A stretch of DNA of 64,000 nucleotides from Burhinus oedicnemus (lineage: Eukaryota; Chordata; Aves; Charadriiformes; Burhinidae): assembly GCA_008921705.1 (NCBI GenBank), contig VFFE01009189.1, forward strand, positions 1,752,429 through 1,816,428, given 5' to 3'. Of this stretch, positions 14,901-28,016 are shown piece by piece. Each line of letters opens with the position of its first letter. Positions within the stretch are counted from its first letter, which is position 1. A program made the translations under genes and the position numbers. The notes below the pieces were generated by a model. That model was not told the DNA's origin and did not search any database. It worked only from the letters and a program-made list of their open reading frames with translations.

Positions 14901-17245
14901 AAAAAGCTGATAGTGTTGTCAAATATGCCAGCACCTCCGTTGCAGGCACTGAAAGTTAAATGAGCTGAATCCCAGCGTGACTGATTTGTGGTGCTCCTAT
15001 TGCTAGCTGTGAACAGACCTCCAGACAGTTTTCCTTGAAATGCTCTTCTTAAGCCAGGATCAGGATCTTTACTACATTCGGCCGATACTCCAAATTAATT
15101 TTACTTCTGGTAGAGTTGTGCATACAATGATAACACAGCAGCTCAGTGTTTGTTGCCAGCTGTCTCCAAGCTACACAGATTTGGTTTTTTGTCTCTGTTT
15201 GGAGGTGCCTCTGAAGTCTGGAGCTGTCTAGATTTGACACTAATTCTAGCACCTGAGACATTCCTGCCTGTGAAGTCATATTAGATGGTGTTTTTAATTT
15301 GTCACTGTCTTCCTGAAGGTGGATTCTCATAAACATCTGCTGGTAGTCTTGAAAATCATCGGATATATACAACTAGAATAAAAGCAGAGGAGAAATCAGG
15401 CTTGTATCACCTAGCATTACTATCTTAATCTAAAATAAAAGCAAACTATAAAGAAGAGATGGACCTGATTCCACGTACTTCTGAGCAAGAACTGTGCTCT
15501 TTTAGCATTACTATGAGATTGAATCATCATCATAAAAGATACGGTCCTTTTATTGTGGTAGACAGACAGGATCTAATGGGGGATCAAGGACTGTCTGTGC
15601 TTAACATTGTACAGGTATGTACAAAAAATGATCCACAAAGACTAGGCTGTCTGTCACTTAACATACTTTAGATGTAATTGTGTTGAAATGTAAGAGACCA
15701 TCATAGCATTTTAAATATGATTAATTTAATAGGTTGCCTCATGATATTTGTAAGGTATGTTTGGGAAGGTATTATCCCCCATTTGGTCAGCTGGCCAGCC
15801 AGTCTTCCTGCACTTGAACACTACTTCTTACTGTGACCTTTGAAAAACTGCAATCAGTGCTGTAATTGGAGATGATCAGTTGGCAGAGAACAAGAGAAGC
15901 ACTGATGAAGCGCTAGAGGGTTTAAGGTTAAAGAGAGCAACCAGTTTCTTCAAAAAGTGAAAGGAAAGGAAAGGAAATACAAGAATCTATAGGCCAATTA
16001 ATGAAGAAATTAATTGATAGATACAGAGAGAAAAGAGCCTGAATACTTGGTATTAGCCATTAAGCAGTACCATAGAAAACTGCTATCATTTTTTATTCAG
16101 CTAACAACTCTACTTGGTGATGGGAACATAGTGACGATTTCCATTACATGTGAAAGGTCACTAACAGGTACCAAGGGCCAAATTCCACAGTGCTTTGTAA
16201 CTATATTTGCCATTACCCTTTTTGTTCCTGCAATATGGGCACATTTTGTATAAATTTCTTTTATTGTTCTAGCCCTCATTAAGATGAAAGGCGGTTTTGG
16301 TAAGAATAATGCAGTGGGACATTTAGAATTAATTGTGACTTTTTAGAGCTACTGCTTTAACAAACTGCTAAGTGTCTTTTTGAAGCTGACAGAGAGTAAA
16401 GGCCATTTGGCTCCTCAGTCCTGCAAGGCGACTTCTAAACAGTTTCAGAGAAGCCATGCAGGAGGTTCCCCAAGAGACAATCTCACATTCAGCAGTATTT
16501 ACAGCTGTCTGAAACCACCACAAAAAAAAAAAAAGAGAAAAAAAAAAAAGTGTTCATTGATTATGATACTGAAAGAAATAGAAAATAATTTAAGAGAGAT
16601 TAAATTAGAGGATCAAATATCTTAGAAAACTGTGACCTGGTCTTACTTTCTCCAGGAATCTAACAGGCCAAGGGCAATACTGAGCATAAATGTACTGAAA
16701 TTATATCTTTCCCAGTTGTCAAGTCGCGGTCATACAACAGCAGCCAAAAGATCCAATTTCATGAGCTCATGGGAGAAAACTAACCCTTATCTTAATTTTT
16801 GATTTAGAGACTCTCCCACCTCCCCCCATTCATTTCTGGATGGGATTCAAGTTTCTGACTCACTTTGTTATCTGTGGCACAGTAACTATCATAAGAATGT
16901 CTTTTTGGGGCTTGATATCATCAGGAACATTGATGTGACATTTGGTTTTTTTCAGACTGTCCTATCTACTGTTATGAACTGCCTTGCAACTGCCTTTTAT
17001 TTCTTTAGAATTATTTTCAGTTTGCTTGTTGTTTCTTTTAAATAGGAAATACTCCTTCAACTGATACAATAATAGCTTCAGATAAATAAGTGTGCTAGCC
17101 TGCACTGGTGCCTGAGGTTGCTCCTCCCCAGGTGCAGTTCTTGGCATTTCCTTTTGTTGAACTTTAAGAGGACTCACCTCTTCAGGAACATGGTTGTCTA
17201 GCTAACAGACACAGCACCTTGTACCGAACAGGATGTAGAAGTGTC
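11921..17245. other. Unique non-coding DNA with small simple repeats
   Basis: No gene is recognised. There is a short AAAGG run near 15957-15977 and an A-rich stretch at about 16523-16550 interrupted by AGAG. Open frames on both strands are short and overlapping. The frame at 15049-15372 minus (107 codons) shows no recognisable domain. Confidence 0.5.
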
Positions 17246-17249
17246 ATAA

Positions 17250-18600
17250 CATCTGCTTAAGTGAGCAAGTGGCTGCTGAACAGCAGTGGACATGCCAAAG
17301 GGCATGGTCCACAGCACAAAGTGGAGCAGCTATACCTGCAGCACCAGGGGCATCAACTGAGCAGGAGCTCCAGAGGGAGGATACGACCACCCAAGACTCA
17401 GGCTGCAGGGAGTCTCTGGTGCCCCTGGGACTGGGAATAATGGTGTCCTGCCTACTGGAAGAGTACTCTGGTTGAGGAGTACTCTGGTTGAGCTGACTTG
17501 CCAGCTGAAGGAACTGCCAGAGGAGGTGAGCAGGCTTAGTCACATTCAGGACGATTAACGGGATCTGCACAGAGACCCTTCACAGGCAAAAGACTGAACC
17601 TGCATTGTGCCAAAGGAGGGACAGCCAGAGGCTGTACTGAATTGAGGGGTGGATGACAGAGGTGGAGGAGGCTAGAGACATGAGGCTTGGCAACAGAGGA
17701 ACACTCCTACTCCATCTGCAGACCGGCAGGGAGAGGTTCAGTGCCCCGGGAGGTGACAGGAAGCACAAGCTCCACCATGAGAGGCTTCAGATTTGATCAA
17801 ACTTGAACCAAGCATCTGCACTAAGAAGAAGCGACAGGTGAGAGTGGTTGGAGATTCCCCTTTGTGGAGGACAGAAACATTCACTTACCATCCAGGCATG
17901 CTGTCATAGGACGCTTTTTACTTGTTGGGTGTCCACATCTGGGATGTTGTGAAGAGATTGACAATTTATCCAGCCCTCAGCCTATTACTCCTTGGTGGTC
18001 ATGTGGGCACCGATGGTACTTCCAGAGGAGACCCTGAGCATAGCAACTAAAGATTGCTGCCCCAAGGGTGCAGGTGAAAGGCATGGGGGCTCAGGTTGTA
18101 TCTTCTTGATCCTGCTGGTGAAGGGAAAGTCTAGGTAGGAGCCGGCACGTCCAGCAAGATATGAACTGGCTCTCTGTCTGTTGTCACAGGAATCATTCTG
18201 ACTCTTTTGACCACAAGACCTTCTTTGAAAAACACAAACTACTGAGCAGAGGTGGAATCCACCTGAAAGAGTGAGGCAAAAGTGTCCTTGTTAACAATCT
18301 GGCCAAACTGGTGAGGAGGGTTTTCAACTGTATCTGTTGGGGGATGATGATAACAGCCTGCAGTTAAGTGAGGGAAGGGACATCAGAGTTGGTGAGTACA
18401 GGGAGAAGGGTGATGGGAGCAGGAGAGTCCTGAGGAGGGTAAAGCAGGTCAAAAAGGAGCCCTCCTCATGCTCAGACACAAACACACACATCCAGGGAAA
18501 CAGAAAGGAGGAACTAGAGTCTGAGGATTGGACACAAAACTACCACAACACTGGAATAACCAAGCTGTGGTGGGGTAGGGTGCCATACCTAGATACTTAG
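17250..18600 (+). pseudogene. Decayed CR1 ORF1 (SGNH/esterase-type) without ORF2
   Basis: Conceptual reading in shifting frames gives the layout of the CR1 first ORF product, which binds nucleic acid and in several CR1 lineages carries an SGNH-type esterase domain. At about 17841-17880 the reading is V-V-G-D-S-P-L-W, matching the nucleophile block. At about 18000-18020 it is H-V-G-T-D-G-T, matching the next conserved block. At about 18200-18270 there is D-H-K-x-F-F-E followed by G-G-I-H-L-K, matching the C-terminal Asp/His block. Multiple stops and frameshifts break it, so no protein is made. It ends near 18600 with no endonuclease or RT sequence and no CR1 tail. It could instead be a relative of CR1 with the same ORF1. 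The family call rests on motif order. Confidence 0.62.
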
Positions 18601-21600
18601 ATACTTCTAGATAGCTAGAAAGTCATAGCGTTGACTCCGTCTCAGTGGCACGGCATTACTGCTTCATCAGTGAAGCCATGGGCTCCCTACTGGCTCTGCA
18701 GGCTCTGTAATTCTTAAATTTGTGGGTGAATAAGGTCAGTGTTGTTGGTTAATCAGTGTGCTAAGTATGATTTAAGTGTAAAAGATCAGGATCCTCAGGA
18801 GACGTGGGTGAGGGCTGCTTAGTTTGTGAATTCCAGACTGACTAAGGAGAAAAAAGGAGAAAAAATAAAGACCTGTTTTTTCAGATCAATCTAATACAGC
18901 AAAGTCTCTGAGCAGGCAGGGGAACAGAACTTTGGGTGGAAGAAATTTAGAGAAAACAGGCAACAGTGAGGTCTCAGGCATCTAAGCAGGCTAGAGGTTA
19001 GAATAAGGTATCTGTATTCCACTAAGGTGAGTTTTGTGCACCTAATATCTGTTTTAAGACCCAGCAGCACTGGTCACAACATCCCGTCATTCAGACATCT
19101 CTTTCCCATGTGTGGCCAAAGAAAGCTGGTCATGCTGGCTGTGTTGTTTGTGCAAGACGTGCTTGCCGAAAGGAGCTGTGTATTTCTTGAACACAGAAGT
19201 AAAAAGATGTTCTCATAAGCAGAAGGCTATATGCTAAAGGCCGTGTCATGTCCTCTTCCTTGGCTCTCCAATGCAAAGCCAGACAAATCTCATGAAACAA
19301 CACAATGTGGTTTTTGGGTTTTTAGAGTTGAGGAATGTGACTGCTATCAGTGCAGCCACAAGCAGAATGTACACAAGCCCTGGGAACATCTTGGAGAACA
19401 GAATTTATCAAGGGATCATAGGAGTCATAACAACTCCCACAGGAGCACCAGTCAACATTAAAGTGTCCGTGTTGTGACTGGCTAGTGCTGATGATGGAGT
19501 TCAGGCTTTTGCTTTTCCATCCAAAGTGCACAGCCCTTTAAAGCAGTCTCCATATATGCCACAGGAAGATTATTTCTGTGGTGATACTGATGTGTGTTTC
19601 AGAGAAGATCCTTGAATTACCACAAAATTAGATACGGTCTGAAATTCTTTGGTGCAGAAAACAATTTTCTGCCTTTAATTTGCTTTTTAACTTACTATTC
19701 TCTCCTGGAATGCTGTACATTGTAAACTTATAGTTCCTCTGTAACCATGTAAGCTCTGTTTACTTGAAAACAATATGGAAAATGACTCAGACGATTTGTG
19801 CCTTCCTGGAATATACCTTTCACAGGATGACGCTAAGTAGGAAAAAAATGATAGAGTCCTCTTCTGCCCTATCTGGATTCTATTAAACTTTCTGTGAAAT
19901 GACTAGAAAGATTCCCATCACCTTTCAGGGCACCTGGACTTGTACAAGAGCTGTGAAGGAGGTGGACCACTCTCAGACTTGTGCTGTTCTCATAGCAAAT
20001 GCAAAGCCAGATTTCTGTGAGAGCTGCACATACCGTACAGAGTCTGTGAGCCTCTTTCAGTCCATTGCTATTTATAATAGCTGATGATTATACTTCATTT
20101 TTCACCCTGATTGTCCCAAAGGACATTGCAAACATCTGGTTGAACAGCAATTCCTGGATCAGCGACTGTTGCAATCCAGCTGCTACCAAAATAAGACATG
20201 ACAACTGCTTAGCACTTGGAAGGCAGGGAAAACTATGGCATCTTTAATTCTCAGGCCACTACTACTACTGCTGTCTCCAGTACATTTTTCAAGATTTCCA
20301 GTATGTTTTCCAGGATTTCAGGCATCAAGCAACTCAGCTGGAGGAGTAATTCTGAAAAACAAAATGTTCAAAAACTATAGAAGAATGACTGTTGTGCATC
20401 AAGAACCTGAAATCAGGCACCTACCCATGGGCAGGCATTTCATCACTTGTCATCTGGTCACCTGGGACATTCTAGAGAGAAAGAAGAGATCCTGAACTAT
20501 GCACCCAGGTGGACCTGCCCCTCCTTGTTGAGGTGGCCTTGTGTGTACCAATGAATTCTCTGATCTTTTATGTGACTCAGTATTTTATCCAGTAACTTCT
20601 GTATTCAGCTTAGAGTCCTTGGTTGAGTCCTTGCTTTTAGAAAGCTGTCTTGTATTTCTTTCAAGTCTTCCAGTAACAAAAACCACCCTACAGTGACTGA
20701 TGCATTGTCCCAATAATTTATTACACTGACTTTTAAAAGGCACAGTTCAATCTTGCACGAAATTTGGTTAATGTCTTCTTTCAGTCATGAGCATGCTGAA
20801 TACAAAGTTTTCAGACACCGAGTTTATGTGAATAAATCTGCTCCAATAATAAACTTTTGATATCTGGTTTGCTTTATCTAGGGAAGAGATTATAAATCTG
20901 GCAAGCCTTTTTGTTCTTGGAGTCCTGGTGTTAAATGAGTTTAACACTTTGAAAAAGAGGATGTTTCCTAGCTAATGTGATTTCCTAGATTAACATGTGT
21001 CCATGACTAAAGTTCCTCCCTTTCCTGATGTATTACAACAGATTTATGGCATCTTTGGCTATGTCTATATAAGTAAACTGAAGAGAGTCTGGCCTTGAGC
21101 TCAAGCACTTTATACGACCATATGCACTCTTAAATTTTTAGCAGTCTCCCTTGAGTGGGTTTGGCCTAAGCACACTGATTTCCCCCCACAATAGACTGGA
21201 GGATACTGATATTTCAAAAATCTGAAGCACAAGGGGAAGTCCGCAGTGCATATGTGTTCTGAAAGTCACTAAGATGCACTCGATGAGGCCACCCTAGCTG
21301 GATGTACGGTGTTAGCTGTGTGGGTGCAAGCCATGCTTAAGGCATAGGACAGGCAATGCCTTGTTATTTTATTCACATAATATAAACACAACTTTTATGC
21401 AAGCCTAAGTAGTCATTATGGCACGCTACTACAGGGGTGTAGTAACAAAACATTATTAGGCTTGTTCAGAAGGAAGTGAAGGCCCTTGACACCTTCCCCA
21501 AGGTGTGTGAGTAGCTGCAGCCCACCCAGAACCACTGGGGAACACCTGGCTGGAGCTGTTGGGTGACTGGTAGATAGCTGTAGATGCACAGATTATTTTT

Positions 21601-24600
21601 CTGCTGAATGAGCAGTTGTTGTATGCCTCCAGGGCAGATCAGGCTCCCTGCTTGCGCTCAGAGCGCTCCATGCTTCTATCTAGCTGGGAAATCCCAGCTG
21701 CCTCTGTAGTAGCCATAGGGGTGCATGTAATTGTTACCGTCTATAATGTGTGGTGACAGGATCCGTCAAAACATCCGTTGCGTTTCGGTGCTATGTTTTG
21801 TATATAACACCCTACTCATCTATTTGCAGGAGACATATCCACAGAGGTACGTAGGTGCTTCACCATTTTAGAAGCCGAACTCCCCCACTTTCACAGGGAA
21901 TAGGTGCCTAAATGCCTTTGCAGTGTGGGTAAAGAGTCTTAGAGGAAGAGTGGTTATTTTTTTTTAAAACCTCTTCCTACTGTCTCTTTGTCTTTTCTTT
22001 CCTTATTTCTATTGCATTCTTCTTACACACAGCAACATTATTTTTTTTCTGAATTTGAATGAGTATATATATTATGTTACTGTTGTATGATGTTATTGCT
22101 ATAGAGATTAATTTGACAAGTAAAATTGCCCCCTACATACTGTAATGAAAATATAGCATATTTTAGAATTCTTCTGAGTCAGATTTAATTTCTTGACAAG
22201 TTGTATATTTTAAAAAAGTTATTTCATAAAAATTAAACATAGTGCTTATTCAATCATCTGTTGCAACCATCTGCTGCTGATACATTATTTTGATTTATCA
22301 TCCTTAGCCTGACAGGACCAAATCCTGTCTCCAAGGAAGTCAACTGCAATTTTATTATTCCCTTCACTCAAAGTAGGATAGAAACTTCATTCAACTTACT
22401 ACTTAAGGTGAATTATAATTTAATCTTCTTTCACTACTTTGCATTTAAGAGTTTAAACATTCTACACCAATAGTATTGTGATATTGTAATTTTTTCCAAG
22501 TTCTATTTAAACATAACATTGCTGTCACGAACATTTTTGCAATCTCCTGTAGGTTAATGATATTTTAAAATTCACAAGAAAGAGTAGCACTTAAGTACAA
22601 ACGTATTTTGAAGGGTACTGAGTTACAGGCAATGACCCCTTTCAGCTGCCACTTATTTGGTACGTCAGCCACTAGGTTCAGTAATTTTTTCTTCTCAGCT
22701 GAATGTTTTTCTGAAAGAGGTATAGTTGGTTTACATTTATGCAGTTTCCCACAAGTATATTATCTTTTGTATTCTTCTATTATATAAAGCTACTACATGT
22801 TATACAGTAGTTTATAGCTGCTACCTTAAAAATGTATCATCTGTAACATCTACTTAAACTGCAATATTTTCCTTCAATCTTGCTATTGTTGGCTGCACTC
22901 TATAATTAGAAATAAAAACCTTGTGTTTACAAGTGCATCCTATCCAGATATTTCAGATGAGATGCTTCAAGATTAGCTGCTGATTTTTCTAATAAAATAG
23001 CAGCAGGATATTTTCTATTCAAATATTTTAAAAATACTTATTCATAAGCACATACCTTCTTTCTATATAAAGGATTCTTTTCAAAAAGAATGCAGTACTG
23101 CTTCAACTATCCATTTATATGTCTGAAATCCATCAATATTACAGACATATACACACACACATGCCTCAACAGATGTTATCATTAAATGCCTATATAAATA
23201 TTTTTATTTTGACAGAAATAGATCATTTTTTTCCATTAATTACAAATATTAGATCCCTCCTACCTTTAGAGACAGCTTTTTTGGGATCAAACTTGAAAGA
23301 GGGCATGTTTAATCACAAATAAAGTCACAGCCATGAATACTGAACAGCTACAGGATCTCGACCATTCCCAGAAATGTTTATGGAAGTGACCAGGGTCAAC
23401 AGTGAAGCAGCAATACTGTTAACTCCCACACAAATTTCAAAGCACTGGGCCTAGATGAAATCAAAGCTAAGTATAAAAAGTGAACACATTAAAGCACTCA
23501 TCCGCCCCTTACGATATTAAAAATGACTCGGTCTTCAATATGTCACGCCTTCCTACAATGGGAAAAATGAAGTTGACAGCTGTGTATAAACTAATGGTTA
23601 TTCAAGTAGTTATTGTAATATACACACAAAAATTGGCTGTGGTGTGTGATCTGAGGCACAGTCTAAGGGTACGTGACTAAATATGCTGTTGTCTCAAGTG
23701 AAATTCTGCATGTTAGCCCTTGTCCCGATTATACTAATAACTGTGCATTAAGCAGTTATGACCAAATTATGCATCTCTTCCTGAGTGGCAGGAGCTGAAC
23801 ACAGTATTTGTAAAGTCCTTGGAAAGAAGGTATCCTACAACAAAGAAGATGCATCTGAGTTACCATAAGAAGAGACATTATCTAACAGTGTGATTCAGGG
23901 ATCTAATGGAACCTGTTCAGTAACTGCATTTATTGTGCTTAGCCAGACATTCAGTCTGCTCTTCCAACTTCCTGACCTCTCCTCGGGCAAACTGTATGTA
24001 TAAGTGAAATAATTATAATTAAGTGTTTTTACTCTAAAGAAAAACTAAATGGAAATAAAAATGATTATGGTTCCCGAGTCTGTCGATAAATCCAGACAAG
24101 TGTCACTGGGCAGGGGAAGGAACTGCTTTTTCATTCTGTACAAGTCCTTGATCCCATGTTCTCTCTATCTCAAAAAATGAGATTTTTATTTACTTTTCCA
24201 AGCAAGTAGTTTAAAATAAGTGAGTGATTTGGAAAAAAAAACCCTGCCTGTTCCTCCTACTTAGGAACTTACTTCTCTCCACTGAATATAAAGAGAAGAC
24301 TGATGACCAGGAGAAGTCTGTCAACCCCAAAAATGAGGCATCTACATCTTCACAGAGTGTGAAATTAAAGTGTGATGCTTACTGTCATAGTTTTTGGAGA
24401 TGCTACCTGTTCAATTAGTTTGGAAAAAGTTACTAGAGACATTATTGGGAGAAAAAATACTTTAAAGTTCATTAATACAAAGATACAAATTTTGGTTCAG
24501 GAAGCCTCTAACCTGAAGTGTGCTGGAAACTGGGAATGCGTACAGGGGTAGGTATGACTTCTTGCACTTCCCAGCGCTACATTTTTCCCTGAGTACAAAT

Positions 24601-24639
24601 TTCTGTCCCCTTGGAGCACATTTCTGAGAACAGAGAGGA
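18601..24639. other. Unique AT-rich non-coding DNA
   Basis: No gene or mobile element is recognised. The part from about 21950 to 23300 is especially AT-rich. Short open frames on both strands lack domains and are treated as chance. Small simple runs include CA dinucleotides near 23151-23160. Confidence 0.5.
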
Positions 24640-25425
24640 AAGGAAGGGGACTGGGAACAGTCAGCATGGGTTTGCCAGGATAAATCCTGTCTGACTAACC
24701 TGATTGTCTTCTACAATAACATGGCTGGATTTGTGAACAAAGAGAGAGCAGGGGATGTCATTCGCCTTGACTTTAGCAAGATTTTTGGTACTGTCTCCCA
24801 CAATGTTCTAGTATCCATGTTTGAACACCGCAGTCAGGCTGAGTGGGTAACCAGATGGGTAAGAAACTGGATAGGCAAGCTGACCAAAAGAAAAATACAC
24901 ACTGAAACAAAAGCTAGAAAAAAAAATAGTATTTCTTTCTTCAGGCCTTTCTTCTTTTTATTTTCCTACTAGGGGACCAAGATGGTGGAAGCTGGAGCAG
25001 TTGCCCTCTGAAGAAAGGCTGGAGGAGCTGGACATGCATAGCTTGGAGCAGAGATGGATTTGGGGGGAACATAACAGCAGCCACCAGTGACTATGTGGAG
25101 GTCATCAAGGATACGTAACTGGGCTCATCACAGCTGTGCAGGGTGGGAGGACAAGGGACAATGAGCATTAACTGAAGCAGGAGAGTTTCACCTTCAATAT
25201 AAGGAGAAACTTTTTCCCCAAGAGGACAGTCAGGCAGAGGCACAGGTTTTGCACTCGTCATCTTTGGAGATTTTTCAGGCCCCAACTGGATGAAGCCCTA
25301 AGCAGCCCAGTCTGACCTCAGAGCTGACGCTGCTGTGAGCAGGAGGTTGGATCAGAGGCTTCCTGAGGTCCTTTCCAGCCTGAATTATCCTGTGATCCTG
25401 TGGTCCTGTCATCCTATGACTCTCC
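24640..25425 (+). mobile_element. CR1 LINE copy with internal deletion of the RT core
   Basis: The left part (24640 to about 24880) encodes the reverse-transcriptase segment that reads V-I-R-L-D-F-S-K-I-F-G-T-V-S-H-N (24721 onward), the RT block containing the first catalytic Asp. The right part (about 24976-25425) is the CR1 C-terminal region and 3' UTR. It ends in a degenerate ATCCTGTG-type tail of about four units (25385-25423). The RT segment between them, including the FADD box, is missing. In its place is about 95 bp of A-rich then T-rich sequence that I do not recognise as CR1. The copy is non-functional. Its 3' UTR (GCTGTGAGCAGGAGGTTGG) matches the fragment at 33334-33500, so both belong to one CR1 subfamily. 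Confidence 0.85.
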
Positions 25426-26512
25426 AATTCTTGAGATAAAGAGCAAGGCCAAAAAGGACCTTTTGTCTGACCCAACATCATCATTCCACTATTCTTCACT
25501 AAGATGGTGAAGTAATGAACAATTAAGCATGAAGTTAGTTTTTTGAAACTTGTTGGTTCCCCAATCCATGTATTTTATTCCATAACATTCTACCAAAATG
25601 AATAAAAATATAATGAAGAAATGTATTTTGTGTCAATCACTTAGCTAGGAAGTCTCAAACCAAAAGTGAATTCTTATGGTGTGGTTTTCTTACACATCCT
25701 GCAAGATGCTTGCTATTTACCCTAAGAAACACTGTTAATAAGAATACTCATAAAATATTAAGAATATTTTTAATTTCTCTCAAGAAAATAATTATACGCA
25801 TCTCTTCCAAACTGTTTGAGTAGCAACAGGTACGTAGAAAAGGTCTACCTGAATAAAATGTCTGAGTATTATGGTACCAATAACAGGCTGAGATGTAGAT
25901 TTAAGCAACACGCTCTTCTTCTGATACCTTTAATCAGAAGTTTTAAACTTTTTTGCGACCTCTTTACTCCCTCTTAAAAAAAAAAAAAAAAAAGGAAAAA
26001 TCCTTCAGGCTTAATAGAGTCACTGGCCTGCTGCTTGAATAAAAATTGTAATTAGAATTTAGCAATTGTGAATGAAGAAGGACAGAAAGAATTGAAGCCT
26101 CAGATTGCTATTTCAAATGTCAGGAAAGGCTGAGTGAATCTGAACTTTGGACACATTATGTATGTGAGACCTGGGGGTTGTTTAATCTAGACAGTGAGAG
26201 CTATAATCAGTTCTAATGTAAGTGGATGCAACTTCATTTCCATAAATGAAGTCAGAGCTGTACTTAGCTCTGTATCCCAATCACTTTCTATATTATAGGC
26301 TATGTTAGATTAATGTGCTGCTTTTTATTTCCTGTTTTCTCTATGATCTTTGGTTAAGTACTTCACCTTTATAGGTGGCATTCATTTCACCTCATTTTGT
26401 CTTTTAAAAGTTAGACATCTATCATAAACTGTGGTTTTATAGACAATGGAGATTCTAACCTGAGCAATTGGTTTTTTCCTCCTGCAAAAGCACATAACTC
26501 ACCCACTGGGGT
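25426..26512. other. Unique non-coding DNA with a poly(A) run
   Basis: No gene is seen. A 19-base A run occupies 25976-25994. It is not preceded by an identifiable LINE or processed-pseudogene body, so I list it only as a homopolymer. Confidence 0.5.
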
Positions 26513-27297
26513 TGTTAACCCTTGGGGAGCCACAAGGACTGAAGCTGTGATGATGTGCTCCACTGCCAACATGACCCTTATCTTCCATAACCCTGCCCAA
26601 GCGATAACACCTGTGGTGGTCAGAATGGGTGCATCTAGTCATGATGGCTGCATCCAGCTCACCATGGTTTTTGGGAGACAGATAACAACAATAGCGAAGG
26701 GCCAGCTTGAGCAATGCGCCCGCCTAACCACAATACTGGTACTGTGGTCAATATGCAAATATGACTATAAGTCAATCATCTTACCCCCATAAATAGTGAA
26801 CAGCCCAAGAGCCCTTTGAGCTCTCCTGCACTGCAGCAGGCTGCACACCAGGATCTCCCCTTAAGTAGGGACACCTCTAAAGGTTACTTCTTGAGATTAA
26901 GAGATTCCTTCCCACAACAGATCCTAGGTAAGTGGTTTATAGCACACTAAACTATGAAATCTTACCTAAGTGATATATAAAGAATTCATTTGCACATATG
27001 TAATCCTTTAGACATAAACCGTTGACCAAGTCTGGGACTAGGACTGGATCCAGCCGCACCCAGACTCCTCTCTGAGAAGGAGTTTAGAAAGCAAGGGGGT
27101 CCTTTCTGAACCTCGACTTAACAGGAGGGTCTCCCTGGCAGTTCTGTCTGACCCTGTCTTCTATGCAGTAAATAAGCAAGTGTGCTTTGCCATCGAATCT
27201 TGTTAAACCACTGTCGCATTTACTATCAAACTTTGTTAAATCCCCGTTTTATATCAATAAATGTATCGCTGTTTCTGTCTATGAGTGAAGTACATCA
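26513..27297 (+). mobile_element. Solo LTR, avian ERV (ERVL-like)
   Basis: The block begins TGTTAACCCTTGG and ends near GTGAAGTACATCA, about 785 bp. It resembles an avian ERVL-type LTR that I recognise. Plus-strand signals are in the expected order: a TATA-like CATAAATAG near 26789, then a poly(A) signal AATAAA at about 27256. Two imperfect copies of a TTGTTAAA-containing motif (about 27201-27245) lie just before the poly(A) signal. No retroviral coding sequence flanks it, so it is a solo LTR. No convincing target-site duplication was found, so the borders are approximate. The ERV class is inferred from resemblance only. Confidence 0.68.
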
Positions 27298-27665
27298 CTC
27301 CGTCTGTGACACATGCAAGCCACCATGGACCCTCTGGTCTGACCTCCGTCCACTAGCCACTAGCACTGGAGGTTCCTGGGTGACCTGGCCTCACTGCCAG
27401 TTGTTCCCCACACTGATGTTCCAGTTCTCAGTGAGAATGCTGGTAGTACTGACAATTAAATCAGTTTCCAGCTTCTTCTGTCTCTCAGCCTACAGGAGAT
27501 CTTTTAACAGTTTTCCCACTGGCTTGCCAGATGGATTCTGCAGCCTTTAGTGCCCAGACTCCAGCTTTTGCTTTCCAAAAGTGTTATCTTACTCCAGACA
27601 CTTTTAGGAATAGGTAGGCTTAGACTTCAAAACACTGTTACAGTCAGAACCTTTCTCCACTTTAG

Positions 27666-27716
27666 CACAGAATCATAGAATAGTTTGGGTTGGAAGGGAC
27701 CTTTAAAGGTTGTTTA
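27666..27716 (-). mobile_element. CR1 LINE 3'-terminal fragment
   Basis: This is about 50 bp showing the plus-strand view of a minus-strand CR1 tail: CACAGAATCATAGAATAG followed by GGTTGGAAGGGACC. It stops about ten bases before an oppositely oriented CR1 fragment. Confidence 0.75.
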
Positions 27717-27726
27717 GGTGATCAAG

Positions 27727-28016
27727 GCACTGAAGATCATGATATATGAGGAGAGGCTGAAAGAAGTGTATTTGTTCAACCTTAAGAAGAGAAGGGTCTA
27801 GAGATATCTTATTGCTGTCTTCAACTACCTGATGGGAAGGTACAGAGAAGGCTCCTCAGAGTAAAGGTGAAGAGACAGTAGAAACTGATTCTGACAAGAG
27901 AAATTCCAGCTAGGTACAAGGGGAAAAAAATCTTTGCAATGGGGGTGGTCAAACACTGTCACAGGTTTCCCAGGGAGGCTGTGGAGTTTCCATCCTTGGA
28001 GAAATTTAGGACTTGA
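27727..28016 (+). mobile_element. CR1 LINE fragment (ORF2 C-terminus region)
   Basis: On the plus strand this matches the end of CR1 ORF2: the block around GGAGAGGCTGAAAG, then AAGAAGAGAAGGGTCT, and later GTGGTCAAACACTGTCACAGG and GAGGCTGTGGAGTTTCC. It is heavily mutated with no open frame. It stops near 28016 without the 3' UTR or octamer tail, so its own 3' end is missing. Confidence 0.78.

Noticed and set aside
25976..25994. Poly(A) run as the tail of a processed pseudogene
   Set aside because: No recognisable coding body or target duplication upstream.
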